In this document: in pieces, positions 40,444-49,492 of the stretch | Position numbering within the stretch: the first letter of the stretch is position 1 | Layout: every line of letters begins with the position of its first letter | Source of the DNA: Acetobacter musti | GTDB lineage: Bacteria; Pseudomonadota; Alphaproteobacteria; Acetobacterales; Acetobacteraceae | DNA length: 64,000 bases | NCBI RefSeq assembly: GCF_011516835.1 | Contig: NZ_WOTB01000003.1 | Coordinates: 186,001-250,000, forward strand | Direction of reading: 5' to 3' | Program-made: the position numbers and the translations under genes | The notes under the pieces: model-generated | Database searches by the model: none | What the model saw: only the letters and a program-made list of their open reading frames with translations | Told to the model about the DNA's origin: nothing

Positions 40444-40568
40444 AAAAGGAACATAACGTCGGAACTGGAGTTTGTCTCGCTGGCAGAACTACTCTTCACC
40501 ACTGGCGGCGCAGTCTGGCACGTCTTCATCCACCCATAACCAATTGCCGTTTTGACAGGGCAGAGCAG

Positions 40569-40925
40569 ATGCAGGCCACGATATTTCATAACCCTCGCTG
40601 CAGCACCTCGCCCAGGGTTCCTGGGAGACTGCAGGAATCCGGATCTGAGTTTCGTGTTATCGAATATCTCAAAACTCCCCCGGATCGTGCAATGCTGACT
40701 GTTCCTGGTGAGATGAGTGACGTAGAAGTGCGAGGGATACTGCGAACAGAGGAAGCACCTGCGTCCAGTCTGAATCTCAACGCACCTGAAGTTTCCGACG
40801 AGATGTTGCTGGACGCGATGACCGGGCATCCGCAGCTGATTAATCGACCAATTGTCGTGACAGATCGCAGAACGCTCCTGTGCAGACCGGCTGAACGGGT
40901 TGAAGAATTACTTTTTTTCGACTGA
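40569..40925 (+). CDS. ArsC/Spx-fold arsenate reductase-like protein
   Basis: 118 residues of the thioredoxin-like ArsC family. The catalytic Cys is in FHNPRCSTSP (Cys11), and the anion-binding Arg is in INRPIVVTDRR. EYLKTPPDR is the typical helix start. These glutaredoxin-linked enzymes reduce arsenate to arsenite, but no arsenite pump or arsR lies nearby, so it could be a YfgD-like homologue of unknown role. Confidence 0.87.
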   Translation: MQATIFHNPRCSTSPRVPGRLQESGSEFRVIEYLKTPPDRAMLTVPGEMSDVEVRGILRTEEAPASSLNLNAPEVSDEMLLDAMTGHPQLINRPIVVTDRRTLLCRPAERVEELLFFD

Positions 40926-40954
40926 TTTTGTCGTGGAAAAATGACTGCGCAGGA

Positions 40955-41080
40955 TCAGTTTGCCACAGCCCAGTCAAGCCAGGCCATAAGGCCGACAAAT
41001 ACGATGACAATTCCATGCATTATCAGAATTGCCCGGCCGGAAATGATCGGAACATCGTTTTTGATATCTTTTTTTGCCAT
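40955..41080 (-). CDS. 41-residue single-helix membrane protein
   Basis: A short gene with ATG at 41080, a GGAG ribosome site eight to ten bases upstream and TGA at 40955. The product starts with charged MAKKDIKNDV, then one hydrophobic helix of about 22 residues (ILIMHGIVIVFVGLMAWL), ending in DWAVAN. It is 30 bases downstream of the flavin reductase gene on the same strand, so it is probably cotranscribed. It is shorter than most gene finders accept. Single-helix proteins of this size often accompany respiratory or transport complexes; no function is claimed. Confidence 0.65.
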   Translation of the reverse strand: MAKKDIKNDVPIISGRAILIMHGIVIVFVGLMAWLDWAVAN

Positions 41081-41110
41081 AAATATTTACTCCGTTCCAT
41101 ATTCCGGAAG

Positions 41111-41653
41111 CTATTTCGCCTCAATATGAGGAAGATGGTGATAGGCCCGGTTGAAATAGACGAGGCCACCGGCGATGCCTCCGAGCCGTAAAGCTTCTAC
41201 CGCGCCAAACATGACGCTGTGCGTTCCGACTTCCACAATCCGGCTGATCCGGCAATCCAGAGCCACAATAGCCTCTTCCAGCACCGGAGCGCCGGTTTCA
41301 AGAGTGGTCCAGTGACCGTTTTCAAAGCGTTCATTCATCCCGAACGCGCCGGCAAAACGCTCGGAGAGTGCTTTCTGGGCGCCTGACAGAACATTGACAC
41401 ACATCGCCGCATTCTCGGCGAACGCAGGCCGGACACGCGCCGAACGGTTCAGGCAAACAAGAATCGTGGGAGGTGTATCCGTGACTGAACATACAGCCGA
41501 TGCCGTAAATCCTGTCGGCTCATCCATGCTGCCGGTGGTTACGATTGTCACGGCTGCGCCCAGACGCGCCATCGCTTCTCGAAATGCACCGGTCTCGACA
41601 GCCACCCTGCTTGCTCCTGCTCCCGCACGACCTGAACTGGCCGTTGCTCTCAC
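41111..41653 (-). CDS. Flavin reductase (NADH:FMN oxidoreductase-like)
   Basis: 180 residues, GTG start with GGGTGAG upstream. The split-barrel flavin domain shows FREAMARLGAAVTIVTT, the phosphate loop PTGFTASAVCSVTDTPP and CVNVLSGAQKALSERF. HpaC/RutF-type enzymes supply reduced FMN or FAD to a partner monooxygenase. No monooxygenase gene is adjacent; downstream is only the 41-residue membrane protein. Confidence 0.88.
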   Translation of the reverse strand: MRATASSGRAGAGASRVAVETGAFREAMARLGAAVTIVTTGSMDEPTGFTASAVCSVTDTPPTILVCLNRSARVRPAFAENAAMCVNVLSGAQKALSERFAGAFGMNERFENGHWTTLETGAPVLEEAIVALDCRISRIVEVGTHSVMFGAVEALRLGGIAGGLVYFNRAYHHLPHIEAK

Positions 41654-41657
41654 GTGC

Positions 41658-41680
41658 TCACCCGTACGAGATTCGGGTGA
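41658..41680. promoter_or_regulatory. Inverted repeat in the flavin reductase / hydratase divergent spacer
   Basis: TCACCCG (41658-41664) and CGGGTGA (41674-41680) form perfect 7-bp arms with a nine-base loop, only five bases from the flavin reductase start. It may be a repressor site or an RNA hairpin over the ribosome site of that gene. Confidence 0.35.
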
Positions 41681-41754
41681 TTGTCACAACCGGATATAAA
41701 GAACGAATGAACAAACCGGACCGCTGGATGCATGCGGCACGAAACCGGAGATAA

Positions 41755-42837
41755 ATGATGACTGTGCCTGCCCCGCCCGCCGATACCCGCCGTTCCTTCC
41801 TTTGCGAGCGACACGGCCATCTGGCTCGCATGACTCTCAGTCGGGCTGAAAAACTGAACGCCGTTGACGCGGCGATGGCTGAAGACATGCTGAGTGTGCT
41901 GGATGAATGGCGGGACGATCCTGAAATAAATATCGTATTGATTGATTCATCATCACCGCGGGCGTTTTGCGCGGGAGGCGATATCAAGGCGATCCGAAAC
42001 ATTATCACGCAGCAGGGAGCCGTGGCGGCGCACACCAGCATGGCGATCCCGTACCGGACGATGCTGGCGATTGCACGTTACCCGAAGCCGGTCGTGACAG
42101 TGATGGACGGCATCACGATGGGCGGCGGGATCGGCCTTGGAGCCCATGCGCGTTATCGCATAGTGACCGAACGCTCCGTGCTCGCGATGCCGGAGACCGC
42201 GATTGGGCTGACACCCGATGCGGGAGGTGGCTGGCTGCTGGCCAGAGCACCCGAGGCCCATGGTCTGAGATTCGCACTTACCGGAAACAGAATGAACGGC
42301 GTCCAGGCTCTTCAGATGGGAATGGCCGATTACCTCATGCACTCGGATAACCTTTCACTCCTTCCTGATGCCCTCTCCCATGCTTCCATCGAACAAATTG
42401 ATTCTGTTCTGACCGGGCTCACCCATAAACAGACATGCGGAACCAGCCTGCCGGCATTACCGGATAAATCGGCCGGAGTTTACGACGTACTGAGTCTCAC
42501 ACCGGCGGAAGGGGTACCACTGGTTCTCGCACGACTGAACGCTGTTGTCGCGGCGGGTGGCGAAACGACCTGGGCGGAAAGTGATATTGCAGCACTGAAC
42601 GCAGCATGTCCGTTTTCACTGCATGTCACCTGGCGGATGCAGCAGAAGCTTGCGTCCATTCCCCTTATTACTGACGGATTTTCTCTTGAAAGTACTGCGG
42701 TAGGTCATTTGCTTGCACGAGCCGATTTCTCAGAAGGCGTCAGAGCCCGCATAATTGATAAGGATAATAATCCGGTCTGGAAACCTACTTCAGCCAGCGA
42801 TATAGATCCTACGGAAGTTGAATACTGCGTTACTTAA
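41755..42837 (+). CDS. Enoyl-CoA hydratase/isomerase family, 3-hydroxyisobutyryl-CoA hydrolase-like
   Basis: 360 residues. The crotonase core shows AFCAGGDIKAI (oxyanion hole) and GGGIGLGAHARYRIVTE, with the Glu of AMPETAIGLTPDAGGGW in the active site. The length and the C-terminal extension (about 230-360) fit 3-hydroxyisobutyryl-CoA hydrolases of valine breakdown rather than simple 260-residue hydratases. Two adjacent ATGs serve as start; the second (41758) is better spaced from GGAG. No other valine-pathway gene is near. Confidence 0.85.
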   Translation: MMTVPAPPADTRRSFLCERHGHLARMTLSRAEKLNAVDAAMAEDMLSVLDEWRDDPEINIVLIDSSSPRAFCAGGDIKAIRNIITQQGAVAAHTSMAIPYRTMLAIARYPKPVVTVMDGITMGGGIGLGAHARYRIVTERSVLAMPETAIGLTPDAGGGWLLARAPEAHGLRFALTGNRMNGVQALQMGMADYLMHSDNLSLLPDALSHASIEQIDSVLTGLTHKQTCGTSLPALPDKSAGVYDVLSLTPAEGVPLVLARLNAVVAAGGETTWAESDIAALNAACPFSLHVTWRMQQKLASIPLITDGFSLESTAVGHLLARADFSEGVRARIIDKDNNPVWKPTSASDIDPTEVEYCVT

Positions 42838-42943
42838 ATAAACATCCACAGGAAATAGCTACATATTCCCATAAAAATCATCGCATATTTCCTATTATCC
42901 ACAAACGAAAACTTAAAAACAATTTTAGTTCAGTCTTTACATA

Positions 42944-43279
42944 TCAGTACTTATACTGAGAGGACGGCGGAACGCTGGTATACGGTTTATTAAGACGCGC
43001 AGCATTCTGCTCCGCTGTCAGACCCGTCGGCCCCTCAGCGACTTCTCTCGCCACATTAGGCATAAGATCTGGCCGGCTCCAGCAGTCAACACCACTCCAT
43101 CCGGCCGTACAATAAGGCTGTGGTGGGGGAGGTGTTTCTGGTGGTGAACACCAGCCTGTTCCTTTTTCAAGCTCAGAGGCGGAACAGTCTCGGCCCATGG
43201 CGAAACTGCCGATTTGTGGAGCTGAGCAGCCGCTGAGCACCAGAAGAACGGATGAAACGATGAAGCGGGTACTGTGCAT
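42944..43279 (-). CDS. Small proline- and cysteine-containing lipoprotein
   Basis: 111 residues. A signal peptide (MHSTRFIVSSVLLVLSGC) with lipobox LSGC places it in the envelope. The mature part has five further Cys, a short proline run (PETPPPPQP) and a segment CTAGWSGVDCWSRP. No family is recognised. The 106 bases beyond its stop are AT-rich; the 211 bases before it hold no gene. Confidence 0.75.
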   Translation of the reverse strand: MHSTRFIVSSVLLVLSGCSAPQIGSFAMGRDCSASELEKGTGWCSPPETPPPPQPYCTAGWSGVDCWSRPDLMPNVAREVAEGPTGLTAEQNAARLNKPYTSVPPSSQYKY

Positions 43280-43490
43280 GACGAAGACTATGGCGCGGCC
43301 ATGTAAAGAAACACTTACTGTCTCATCGACGCGGGAGGGTTCGTAAGGAACCAGTTTGCTGCATTCCTGCTGCGCGGCTATTGTTCGGCATAACTGTAGC
43401 CATGTGCTCCTGCGCCGGGATGGCGCGTCAAAGGGCGCATGTACTATATCAGCAGGGACAACAGTCCGCAGATGAAGAGATTATACACCG

Positions 43491-44180
43491 GTGGTCGATG
43501 AGATTTTCAGGGAAGTCGATGACGAACTGCGGGCCGAACGTATGCGGCGTCTCGCAAGACGATTCGCAGGGGTTGGAGCAGGAGCTGTTATTCTGGTGTG
43601 TGCCGGCGTCGGCGCATGGGAATATCATCGATCCGGTGAACGAGCCCGGGCGGAACAGGCCTCCATCACTTATTTTAAAGCACTGCACGACGCCGGAACG
43701 GACCAGATTGCGAACGGCGCGGCTACGCCTCTGACGGATACGCAAAAAAAGGCGTTTATCTCACTGACACAACTCAGTGGAACGGCACCGGCGGGGGTTG
43801 CCGCTCTTTCCAGGATGCGGATTGCAGCCGGCAATGCCGCGCATGGCGATGTTCGGCAGGCGCTGACAATCTGGGATTCAATCGGCCGGGATACGCATGT
43901 GGATCATGGTCTGCGTGATCTCGCGACCTTGCTCTGGTGTCAGTGGCAGATTGATTCCGGAGATGCTGCGACAGTTCGTTCTCGTCTGTCATTGCTTACA
44001 GATAGCGGTAAGCCTTATGCAGCACTTGCAAATGAGCTACTGGCGACGCTCGATATCCGTAACGGTCAGATTAAACCGGCACGGGACCGGCTTACAAAAC
44101 TGGCGCAGGATTACGCGGCACCCGAAGGTGTGCGGATGCGAGCCAATGCGCTGTTACAGACTCTCGGCCCGACCGGCTGA
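43491..44180 (+). CDS. YfgM-like tetratricopeptide membrane protein
   Basis: 229 residues, GTG start. An N-terminal cytoplasmic helix (EIFREVDDELRAERMRRLARR) precedes one membrane helix (about 27-42) and a periplasmic domain of TPR-like helices, the layout of YfgM. In Escherichia coli YfgM is an ancillary SecYEG factor that hands secreted proteins to periplasmic chaperones, and its gene lies before bamB and der, as here. It is 42 bases upstream of bamB. Confidence 0.82.
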   Translation: MVDEIFREVDDELRAERMRRLARRFAGVGAGAVILVCAGVGAWEYHRSGERARAEQASITYFKALHDAGTDQIANGAATPLTDTQKKAFISLTQLSGTAPAGVAALSRMRIAAGNAAHGDVRQALTIWDSIGRDTHVDHGLRDLATLLWCQWQIDSGDAATVRSRLSLLTDSGKPYAALANELLATLDIRNGQIKPARDRLTKLAQDYAAPEGVRMRANALLQTLGPTG

Positions 44181-44222
44181 ACGCGTTCATTAACTTAAAC
44201 TTCTGACAGAGACCGTCCTGCC

Positions 44223-45641
44223 GTGCCCCAGCCGCCCGAAAGCGATCTAATGCTCCGATTTTCCCGCAACAGCCGTCGCGGCTTTCTCAGGACGCTGCTG
44301 GGTGGAGCAGCACTTGTCCCGGGTCTCGCCGCCTGCAGCATTTTTGACGACGATGAAAAACCAATCCTGGCCGGACATCGCGTTCCGGTTCTGGCAGGTC
44401 GAAACGGTCTGGTTGTGCAAAAAACCAGCGATCCGCTGACGCCGATCACTATCCCTGCGCCGACTCAATCTGTTGAGTGGCCGATCAGTGGACACATACC
44501 GAGCCATGTATCCGCCAATTATGCCTGGGGTGGCCTGAAAGAGCGCTGGTCAAAATCGATCGGGCACAGCGTTTCGGAGCCTGATTTTCTGGCGTTTGCC
44601 GCGCTGGGGTCGAATGGCCGCGGCGTTATTCAGGCAACACCTGTCATTCATCATGGCAGGATATTCACCATGGATGCCGTTGGGAACGTACACGGCTATA
44701 CGTGGCCGGGAATGAACCATCTGTGGCATTTTAATCCAAAATCGCATCGCCTGCTATCGAGTAATATCGGCGGCGGTCTGGGGGCTGACGGCGATACTCT
44801 GTATATCGTCGACGGAATATCAGAGACTGTCGCTGTTGAGGCCGCGACCGGCGAGGTCAAATGGCGGATGAATGTTGGAACGCCCGGTCGTTCCGCTCCG
44901 ACAATTGCTGACGGACGGCTGTTTTTCGGAACAATTGACGAACGCCTCTTTGCTCTGGATGCAACCAGCGGTCATCAGCTCTGGAATTATAACGCATCGC
45001 CGGCCGATACAGTGATGTTCGGGCAACCTGCTCCGGCCGTTATGGACGGCGTTGTTCTGGCCGGCTTTGGTTCAGGCGATCTGGTCGCGCTGCGTGCGGA
45101 AAGTGGTGAGGTCGTCTGGAGTGATACGCTGGGGAGTGCGAACGGTCAGACCTCGGCGCTGGACTTTTCCTGTGTGCGCAGCATGCCTGTCATCGCGGGC
45201 GGTACGGCATATGCAATGAGCGTAGCGCCAATGATGGTTGCAATTGACATGCGCTCCGGACGGAGGCTCTGGGAGCGCGCCATAGCCGGCCAGAACCCGC
45301 TGCTTTCTGTTGGGGACTGGCTGTTCATCATCACAATGGATGAACAGGTAGCCTGTCTCGACCGGATTACCGGACAGGTTCGCTGGATTACGCAGCTTCG
45401 GCAGTATGTCCGGGTTGACGTGCGCAAAGATGGCGTAACCTGGACGGGACCGGCACTCGCCGATGGCAAGCTGGTGTGCATCAGTACCCTGCCTGAAAAC
45501 GGTATCATCACACTTGATCCGCTGACCGGAAAAATTCTGTCACTCGATAAGATGCCGGCTCCCACTACCGTCGAACCTATTTTCTCCGATGGCCAGATGC
45601 TGGTTGTCGATAATCGGGGCGTTCTTACTTCTTATGGCTGA
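44223..45641 (+). CDS. bamB: Outer-membrane assembly lipoprotein BamB
   Basis: 472 residues. The N-terminus combines a twin-Arg-like stretch (NSRRGFLRTLLGG) with a lipobox (GLAAC), so it is a lipoprotein. The rest is an eight-bladed PQQ-type propeller; repeats such as ATGEVKWRMNVG, ATSGHQLWNYNA and RSGRRLWERAIAG can be counted. BamB scaffolds BamA in outer-membrane protein insertion. The start may be GTG 44223 or ATG 44250. Its last eight bases overlap the der start as ATGGCTGA. Confidence 0.92.
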   Translation: MPQPPESDLMLRFSRNSRRGFLRTLLGGAALVPGLAACSIFDDDEKPILAGHRVPVLAGRNGLVVQKTSDPLTPITIPAPTQSVEWPISGHIPSHVSANYAWGGLKERWSKSIGHSVSEPDFLAFAALGSNGRGVIQATPVIHHGRIFTMDAVGNVHGYTWPGMNHLWHFNPKSHRLLSSNIGGGLGADGDTLYIVDGISETVAVEAATGEVKWRMNVGTPGRSAPTIADGRLFFGTIDERLFALDATSGHQLWNYNASPADTVMFGQPAPAVMDGVVLAGFGSGDLVALRAESGEVVWSDTLGSANGQTSALDFSCVRSMPVIAGGTAYAMSVAPMMVAIDMRSGRRLWERAIAGQNPLLSVGDWLFIITMDEQVACLDRITGQVRWITQLRQYVRVDVRKDGVTWTGPALADGKLVCISTLPENGIITLDPLTGKILSLDKMPAPTTVEPIFSDGQMLVVDNRGVLTSYG

Positions 45642-47226
45642 TCAGAAACGCGGCGGACGATCTCAGGGCAGATCGCAACGACAGCCTATGCGGCCGGAGC
45701 CGGTCCTCCCTGCCACCGGTCTGCCAACGGTTGTCATCGCGGGTCGTCCTAATGTTGGCAAATCGACTCTGTTCAATCGTCTGGTTGGACGGCGGCAGGC
45801 CATTGTCGCAGATACCCCCGGTGTGACACGGGATCGCAAGGAAGGTGAGGCCATTTTGCGCGGTCGTCTTGTCCGCCTGATCGATACGGCGGGTCTTGAG
45901 GAAGCGGCGCCCGATACCCTGTTCGGCCGGATGCGGGCGTCGTCCGAGATGGCTGTCCTCGAAGCGGATGTCGTTCTGTTCTGCATTGATGCGCGTTCGG
46001 GGATCACGCCGGCGGACGAACATTTTGCGGCTTGGCTGAGGAAGCAGAACCGGTCGGTGATGCTGGTGGCGAATAAAGCTGAGGGCAAGTCGGGAGCCGC
46101 TGCCGCGATGGAGGCGTTCTCGCTTGGGCTGGGAACACCCATTGCTGTGTCGGCCGAACATGGTGAAGGCATTGCCGATCTCATGAGCGAGATAGCGGAT
46201 GCCCTGCCGCCGCCAACGGACGCTGAAAAACAGACTGAGACCGTACGGCCGTCGCGCAGGAAGCTGAAAAAACCTGTTGAGAAGCAGGATGATGCCTCAA
46301 CGCTCAGTTTTGCGACACTGACAGGACCCGATGAATCTCCTGAAGACGCGGTCCCCGAAGAATTTGCGGACGAGGCTGTCTTTATCGAGGATGAGACGGC
46401 TTTGCCCGGACGTCTTCGGATTGCGTTTGTCGGGCGTCCAAACGCAGGTAAATCGACATTGCTGAACAGGGTCCTTGGCGAGGAACGGATGATTACCGGT
46501 CCGGAGCCGGGACTGACCCGGGATTCGGTGGCCGTGATGGTCAGCGATGAACATGGCGAGGTTCAGGTTGTCGACACGGCCGGTCTGCGACGCAAGGCGC
46601 GAATTGACGAAAAACTCGAAAAGATGTCGACCTCGGCGACGATTGAAGCGCTGAAGCTCGCTGAAGTTGTCGTTCTGGTTGTGGATGCGACGCTGGGACT
46701 TCATGAGCAGGATCTGCAGATCGCGCGGCTGATCGAACGTGAGGGACGAGGCTGCGTCCTCGCACTCAACAAGTGGGATGCGGTCGCGGATCGGGTTGCG
46801 ACGCGCAAGGCGATTTATGATCGGCTGGAAATTTCTCTGACACAGATGCGTGGTCTGGAAGTTGTGGCATTTTCAGCGAAGACAGGCGCAGGCGTGCAGA
46901 AGCTGTTGCCGGCGGTGCGGCGAACGGCAGAGATATGGAACAGCCGGGTGCCGACCGGAGAGCTGAACCGCTGGTTTGATGCCGCTCTCGACCGCCATGC
47001 TCCTCCTTTGGTCAGCGGAAGACGGTTAAAGCTGCGCTATATTACGCAGGTAAAAAGCCGGCCTCCGACGTTTGTCGTGTTTGGGACACGCGCCGAGATG
47101 TTACCGGAAGAATACCGGCGCTACCTGGTGAACGGATTGCGGGAAAGTTTTGGTCTGACCGGAGTTCCTGTTCGACTGCAGCTGCGTGGAACGAAAAACC
47201 CTTACGCGGATGATAACGGACGCTGA
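45634..47226 (+). CDS. der: GTPase Der (EngA), ribosome assembly
   Basis: 530 residues from ATG 45634, the start coupled to the bamB stop. Two G domains are present: GRPNVGKST with TPGVTRDRKEG, NKAEG (an unusual G4) and a second set GRPNAGKST, DTAGLRRKARI, NKWDAV. The C-terminal KH-like domain (from about 440) ends with VRLQLRGTKNPYA. Der matures the 50S subunit. The linker between the G domains (about 200-260) is acidic and longer than usual. Confidence 0.96.
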   Translation: MADQKRGGRSQGRSQRQPMRPEPVLPATGLPTVVIAGRPNVGKSTLFNRLVGRRQAIVADTPGVTRDRKEGEAILRGRLVRLIDTAGLEEAAPDTLFGRMRASSEMAVLEADVVLFCIDARSGITPADEHFAAWLRKQNRSVMLVANKAEGKSGAAAAMEAFSLGLGTPIAVSAEHGEGIADLMSEIADALPPPTDAEKQTETVRPSRRKLKKPVEKQDDASTLSFATLTGPDESPEDAVPEEFADEAVFIEDETALPGRLRIAFVGRPNAGKSTLLNRVLGEERMITGPEPGLTRDSVAVMVSDEHGEVQVVDTAGLRRKARIDEKLEKMSTSATIEALKLAEVVVLVVDATLGLHEQDLQIARLIEREGRGCVLALNKWDAVADRVATRKAIYDRLEISLTQMRGLEVVAFSAKTGAGVQKLLPAVRRTAEIWNSRVPTGELNRWFDAALDRHAPPLVSGRRLKLRYITQVKSRPPTFVVFGTRAEMLPEEYRRYLVNGLRESFGLTGVPVRLQLRGTKNPYADDNGR

Positions 47227-47251
47227 AGGCTGACTCCTTGTGGTGACCGGG

Positions 47252-47286
47252 TGTGCGGTTATCCCTGCACGAGGATAGCCGTCACA
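47252..47286. repeat. Hairpin between der and a convergent gene
   Basis: GGTTATCC (47257-47264) and GGATAGCC (47273-47280) pair with one G-T, extended by TGTG / CACA further out. There is no T-run on either side. It lies between the convergent stops of der and the small secreted protein, so a two-way transcription barrier is plausible. Confidence 0.4.
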
Positions 47287-47318
47287 GGCGTCAGGACCGG
47301 TGAACGCAGTCGTTACAA

Positions 47319-47693
47319 TCATTTGCTGAATTTTGTGCCCGCCGATTTCAGAGTGGTTGTTATTTTTGTGAAACTGGCAGCAATGCGCTTCTGAACAGCT
47401 GTGCTGCCTTCGTGAATATGATTGATTTTATCGCGGGCTTCGTTGCTGGCGACAGTTTCCTGCCGGTTGGCTTCTTTCGCGACACAGGTGTTGTAAACCC
47501 GGGCGGCTTTTTCGTAAGCAGCAGCACGATCAACACTGCTGTTGTATTTATCGACACTCGACACATCGAGATCCGGGACCGATGGTTCGGTGCCACAGCC
47601 GGATGCCATCCATGCACTGTCGGCGCGGGCGGCAACCGGAAAAATGGCGATGGTCAGAAAAGCGGTCAGACTGAGAGAGAGACAGACGTTCAT
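47319..47693 (-). CDS. Small secreted protein of unknown function
   Basis: 124 residues. A signal peptide (about 1-24, ending AARADS) precedes a helical domain with a Cys pair (about 33 and 69) and a Thr/Lys-rich tail. The ribosome site AAGGAAA lies six bases before the ATG. The middle part (DRAAAYEKAARVYNTCVAKEAN) looks like an amphipathic helix. No family recognised. The 215 bases before it show nothing beyond a short GC hairpin. Confidence 0.75.
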   Translation of the reverse strand: MNVCLSLSLTAFLTIAIFPVAARADSAWMASGCGTEPSVPDLDVSSVDKYNSSVDRAAAYEKAARVYNTCVAKEANRQETVASNEARDKINHIHEGSTAVQKRIAASFTKITTTLKSAGTKFSK

Positions 47694-47908
47694 GTGGTTT
47701 CCTTCCGGCCTGTAGCCGGAGCGACGTTAGTGACTGTGTCATGGATTTTTGGTCCACGATGGCGTGTCCAGTATCTGGCCAGATGAAGCCGGGCGGATAG
47801 CAACCAGACCTGCACACCGACGAGTGGGATCCGGCGTGGTCCTTACTGTCTCCCCTGCCCGTCTGTTATCTCACGGCTTCAGACAGCCGTCAGGCGTTAA
47901 CACCAGCT

Positions 47909-49228
47909 TTAGGGCAAAAAGCAGGCAAGCTGGCCTCGCGGTTCACCGATCATAGTGTCGTCGCGCATGATAGCCTGCCCCCGCACGATGGTGGCGACAG
48001 GCCAGCCGATAATCTCCTTGCCGTCGAACGGGGTCCAGCCAGCCGGCGTGACGATCTGGTCATTGGTGATGCGACGGCGGGCTTTCATATCGACAAGGGT
48101 GAAATCGGCGTCATAACCGACAGCGATGCGACCCTTGGCCTGAAGACCGTAGACTCGGGCCGGCCCAGCGGCCATCAGGTCCGCAAGGCGGCCGAGACTG
48201 AGTCGACCGGCATTAACATGATCGAGCATGAGGGGGACGATGGTCTGCACGCCGGTGAGGCCCGCAGGGCATTCCGGCCAGGGTTTTGCCTTGGCCTCCA
48301 GCGGGTGCGGTGCGTGATCGGAGGAAACGACATCGATAGTGCCATCGCGGACGGCAGCCCAGCTGGCCTCATAATGGCTGCGGTCGCGGATCGGTGGATT
48401 CATGACAGCCAGGCCGCCGAGTTCGTCGTAGCAGTCCGGACCGAACTGAGTTAGGTGATTGACGAGGACTTCGACTGTAGCGATATCGCGGAAACCCTGA
48501 AGGTATTTCAGCTCCTCGGCGGTAGAGGTGTGAAGGATATGCGCCGGGCGGCGGGTTTTGCGAGCCAGCGCCATGATCCGGCGAGTACCGAGAAACGCAC
48601 ATTCGACGTCACGCCAGACAGCATGGGTGCTGTAGGGCATGCCGGTATGGAATTCCCTGCGGCGGGCCTGAAGGCGGTATTCATCTTCGGAATGATAAGC
48701 GATGCGACGGTGACCATGGCGCATGACAGCCTCAAGGCCGGCATCGTCCTCGATCATCAGATTGCCGGTGGATGAGCCGGCGAAAACCTTAATGGCGCAA
48801 ACTCCGTCGAACTGCTCGTATTCGCCGAGATGCGACGTATTTTCACGTGTGGCGCCTACGTAAAAGGCGAAATCGGTCCAGGAATTACATGACGCGTATT
48901 CCTGTTTCCAGCGCAGCATTTCATCATTCGTAATAGCTGGATTTGTGTTCGGCATATCGAACACGGTGGTAATACCACCAAGGGCGGCGGCGTGGGTCCC
49001 GGTCGGGATGCTTTCGACCGAGGCGTTACCTGGGTCGCGCAGATGGACGTGAGCGTCGATCAGACCGGGTAAAATATGCAGGCCGGTCGCGTCAATAATC
49101 TCCGCAGACTCAGCGGAGGAAGGAACGGCGAGGCTGGCGATGCGGCCGGAGATCACGCCGATATCGGTTTTTGCCTCACCCCAGGGCAGGAGGCAGGTTC
49201 CGTTACGAAGGATCAGGTCATAGCGCAT
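47909..49228 (-). CDS. pyrC: Dihydroorotase
   Basis: 439 residues of the class I (long) dihydroorotase type, closing carbamoyl aspartate to dihydroorotate in pyrimidine synthesis. Metal motif DAHVHLRDP (about 59-67), TVFDMPNTNPAITND, ADFTLVDMK near the end and the catalytic Asp in SSDHAPHP are all present, so it should be active. No pyrB is adjacent, which makes an inactive PyrB partner unlikely. It is a single-gene unit. Confidence 0.93.
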   Translation of the reverse strand: MRYDLILRNGTCLLPWGEAKTDIGVISGRIASLAVPSSAESAEIIDATGLHILPGLIDAHVHLRDPGNASVESIPTGTHAAALGGITTVFDMPNTNPAITNDEMLRWKQEYASCNSWTDFAFYVGATRENTSHLGEYEQFDGVCAIKVFAGSSTGNLMIEDDAGLEAVMRHGHRRIAYHSEDEYRLQARRREFHTGMPYSTHAVWRDVECAFLGTRRIMALARKTRRPAHILHTSTAEELKYLQGFRDIATVEVLVNHLTQFGPDCYDELGGLAVMNPPIRDRSHYEASWAAVRDGTIDVVSSDHAPHPLEAKAKPWPECPAGLTGVQTIVPLMLDHVNAGRLSLGRLADLMAAGPARVYGLQAKGRIAVGYDADFTLVDMKARRRITNDQIVTPAGWTPFDGKEIIGWPVATIVRGQAIMRDDTMIGEPRGQLACFLP

Positions 49229-49492
49229 CGGCAGATTTTTCCTGTCGCTGGGGCAGTTGTAAAACCACCTTATCTGGAGAAAGACGCATCTTTACGCCAT
49301 CGGCTGACGATGAGCTATGGAGCAAAATCAGTCGGGCCGTGAGCCATGCGACTGCCTTTTATCCCTTTCCCAATGTAGAAGCCTGACAATAACGCATGCT
49401 CTGTATCGGGTTCCCTGCGTTTAAACTGAGAAACCTGATGTTCCGTATTCTCTGCGGCCTGCAAAGATAATCTCCGATATGACGAGAGACGT

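Noticed and set aside
39622..40539. 305-codon frame opposite the adenine deaminase gene
   Set aside because: Shadow of the ade gene, with no homology and no ribosome site.
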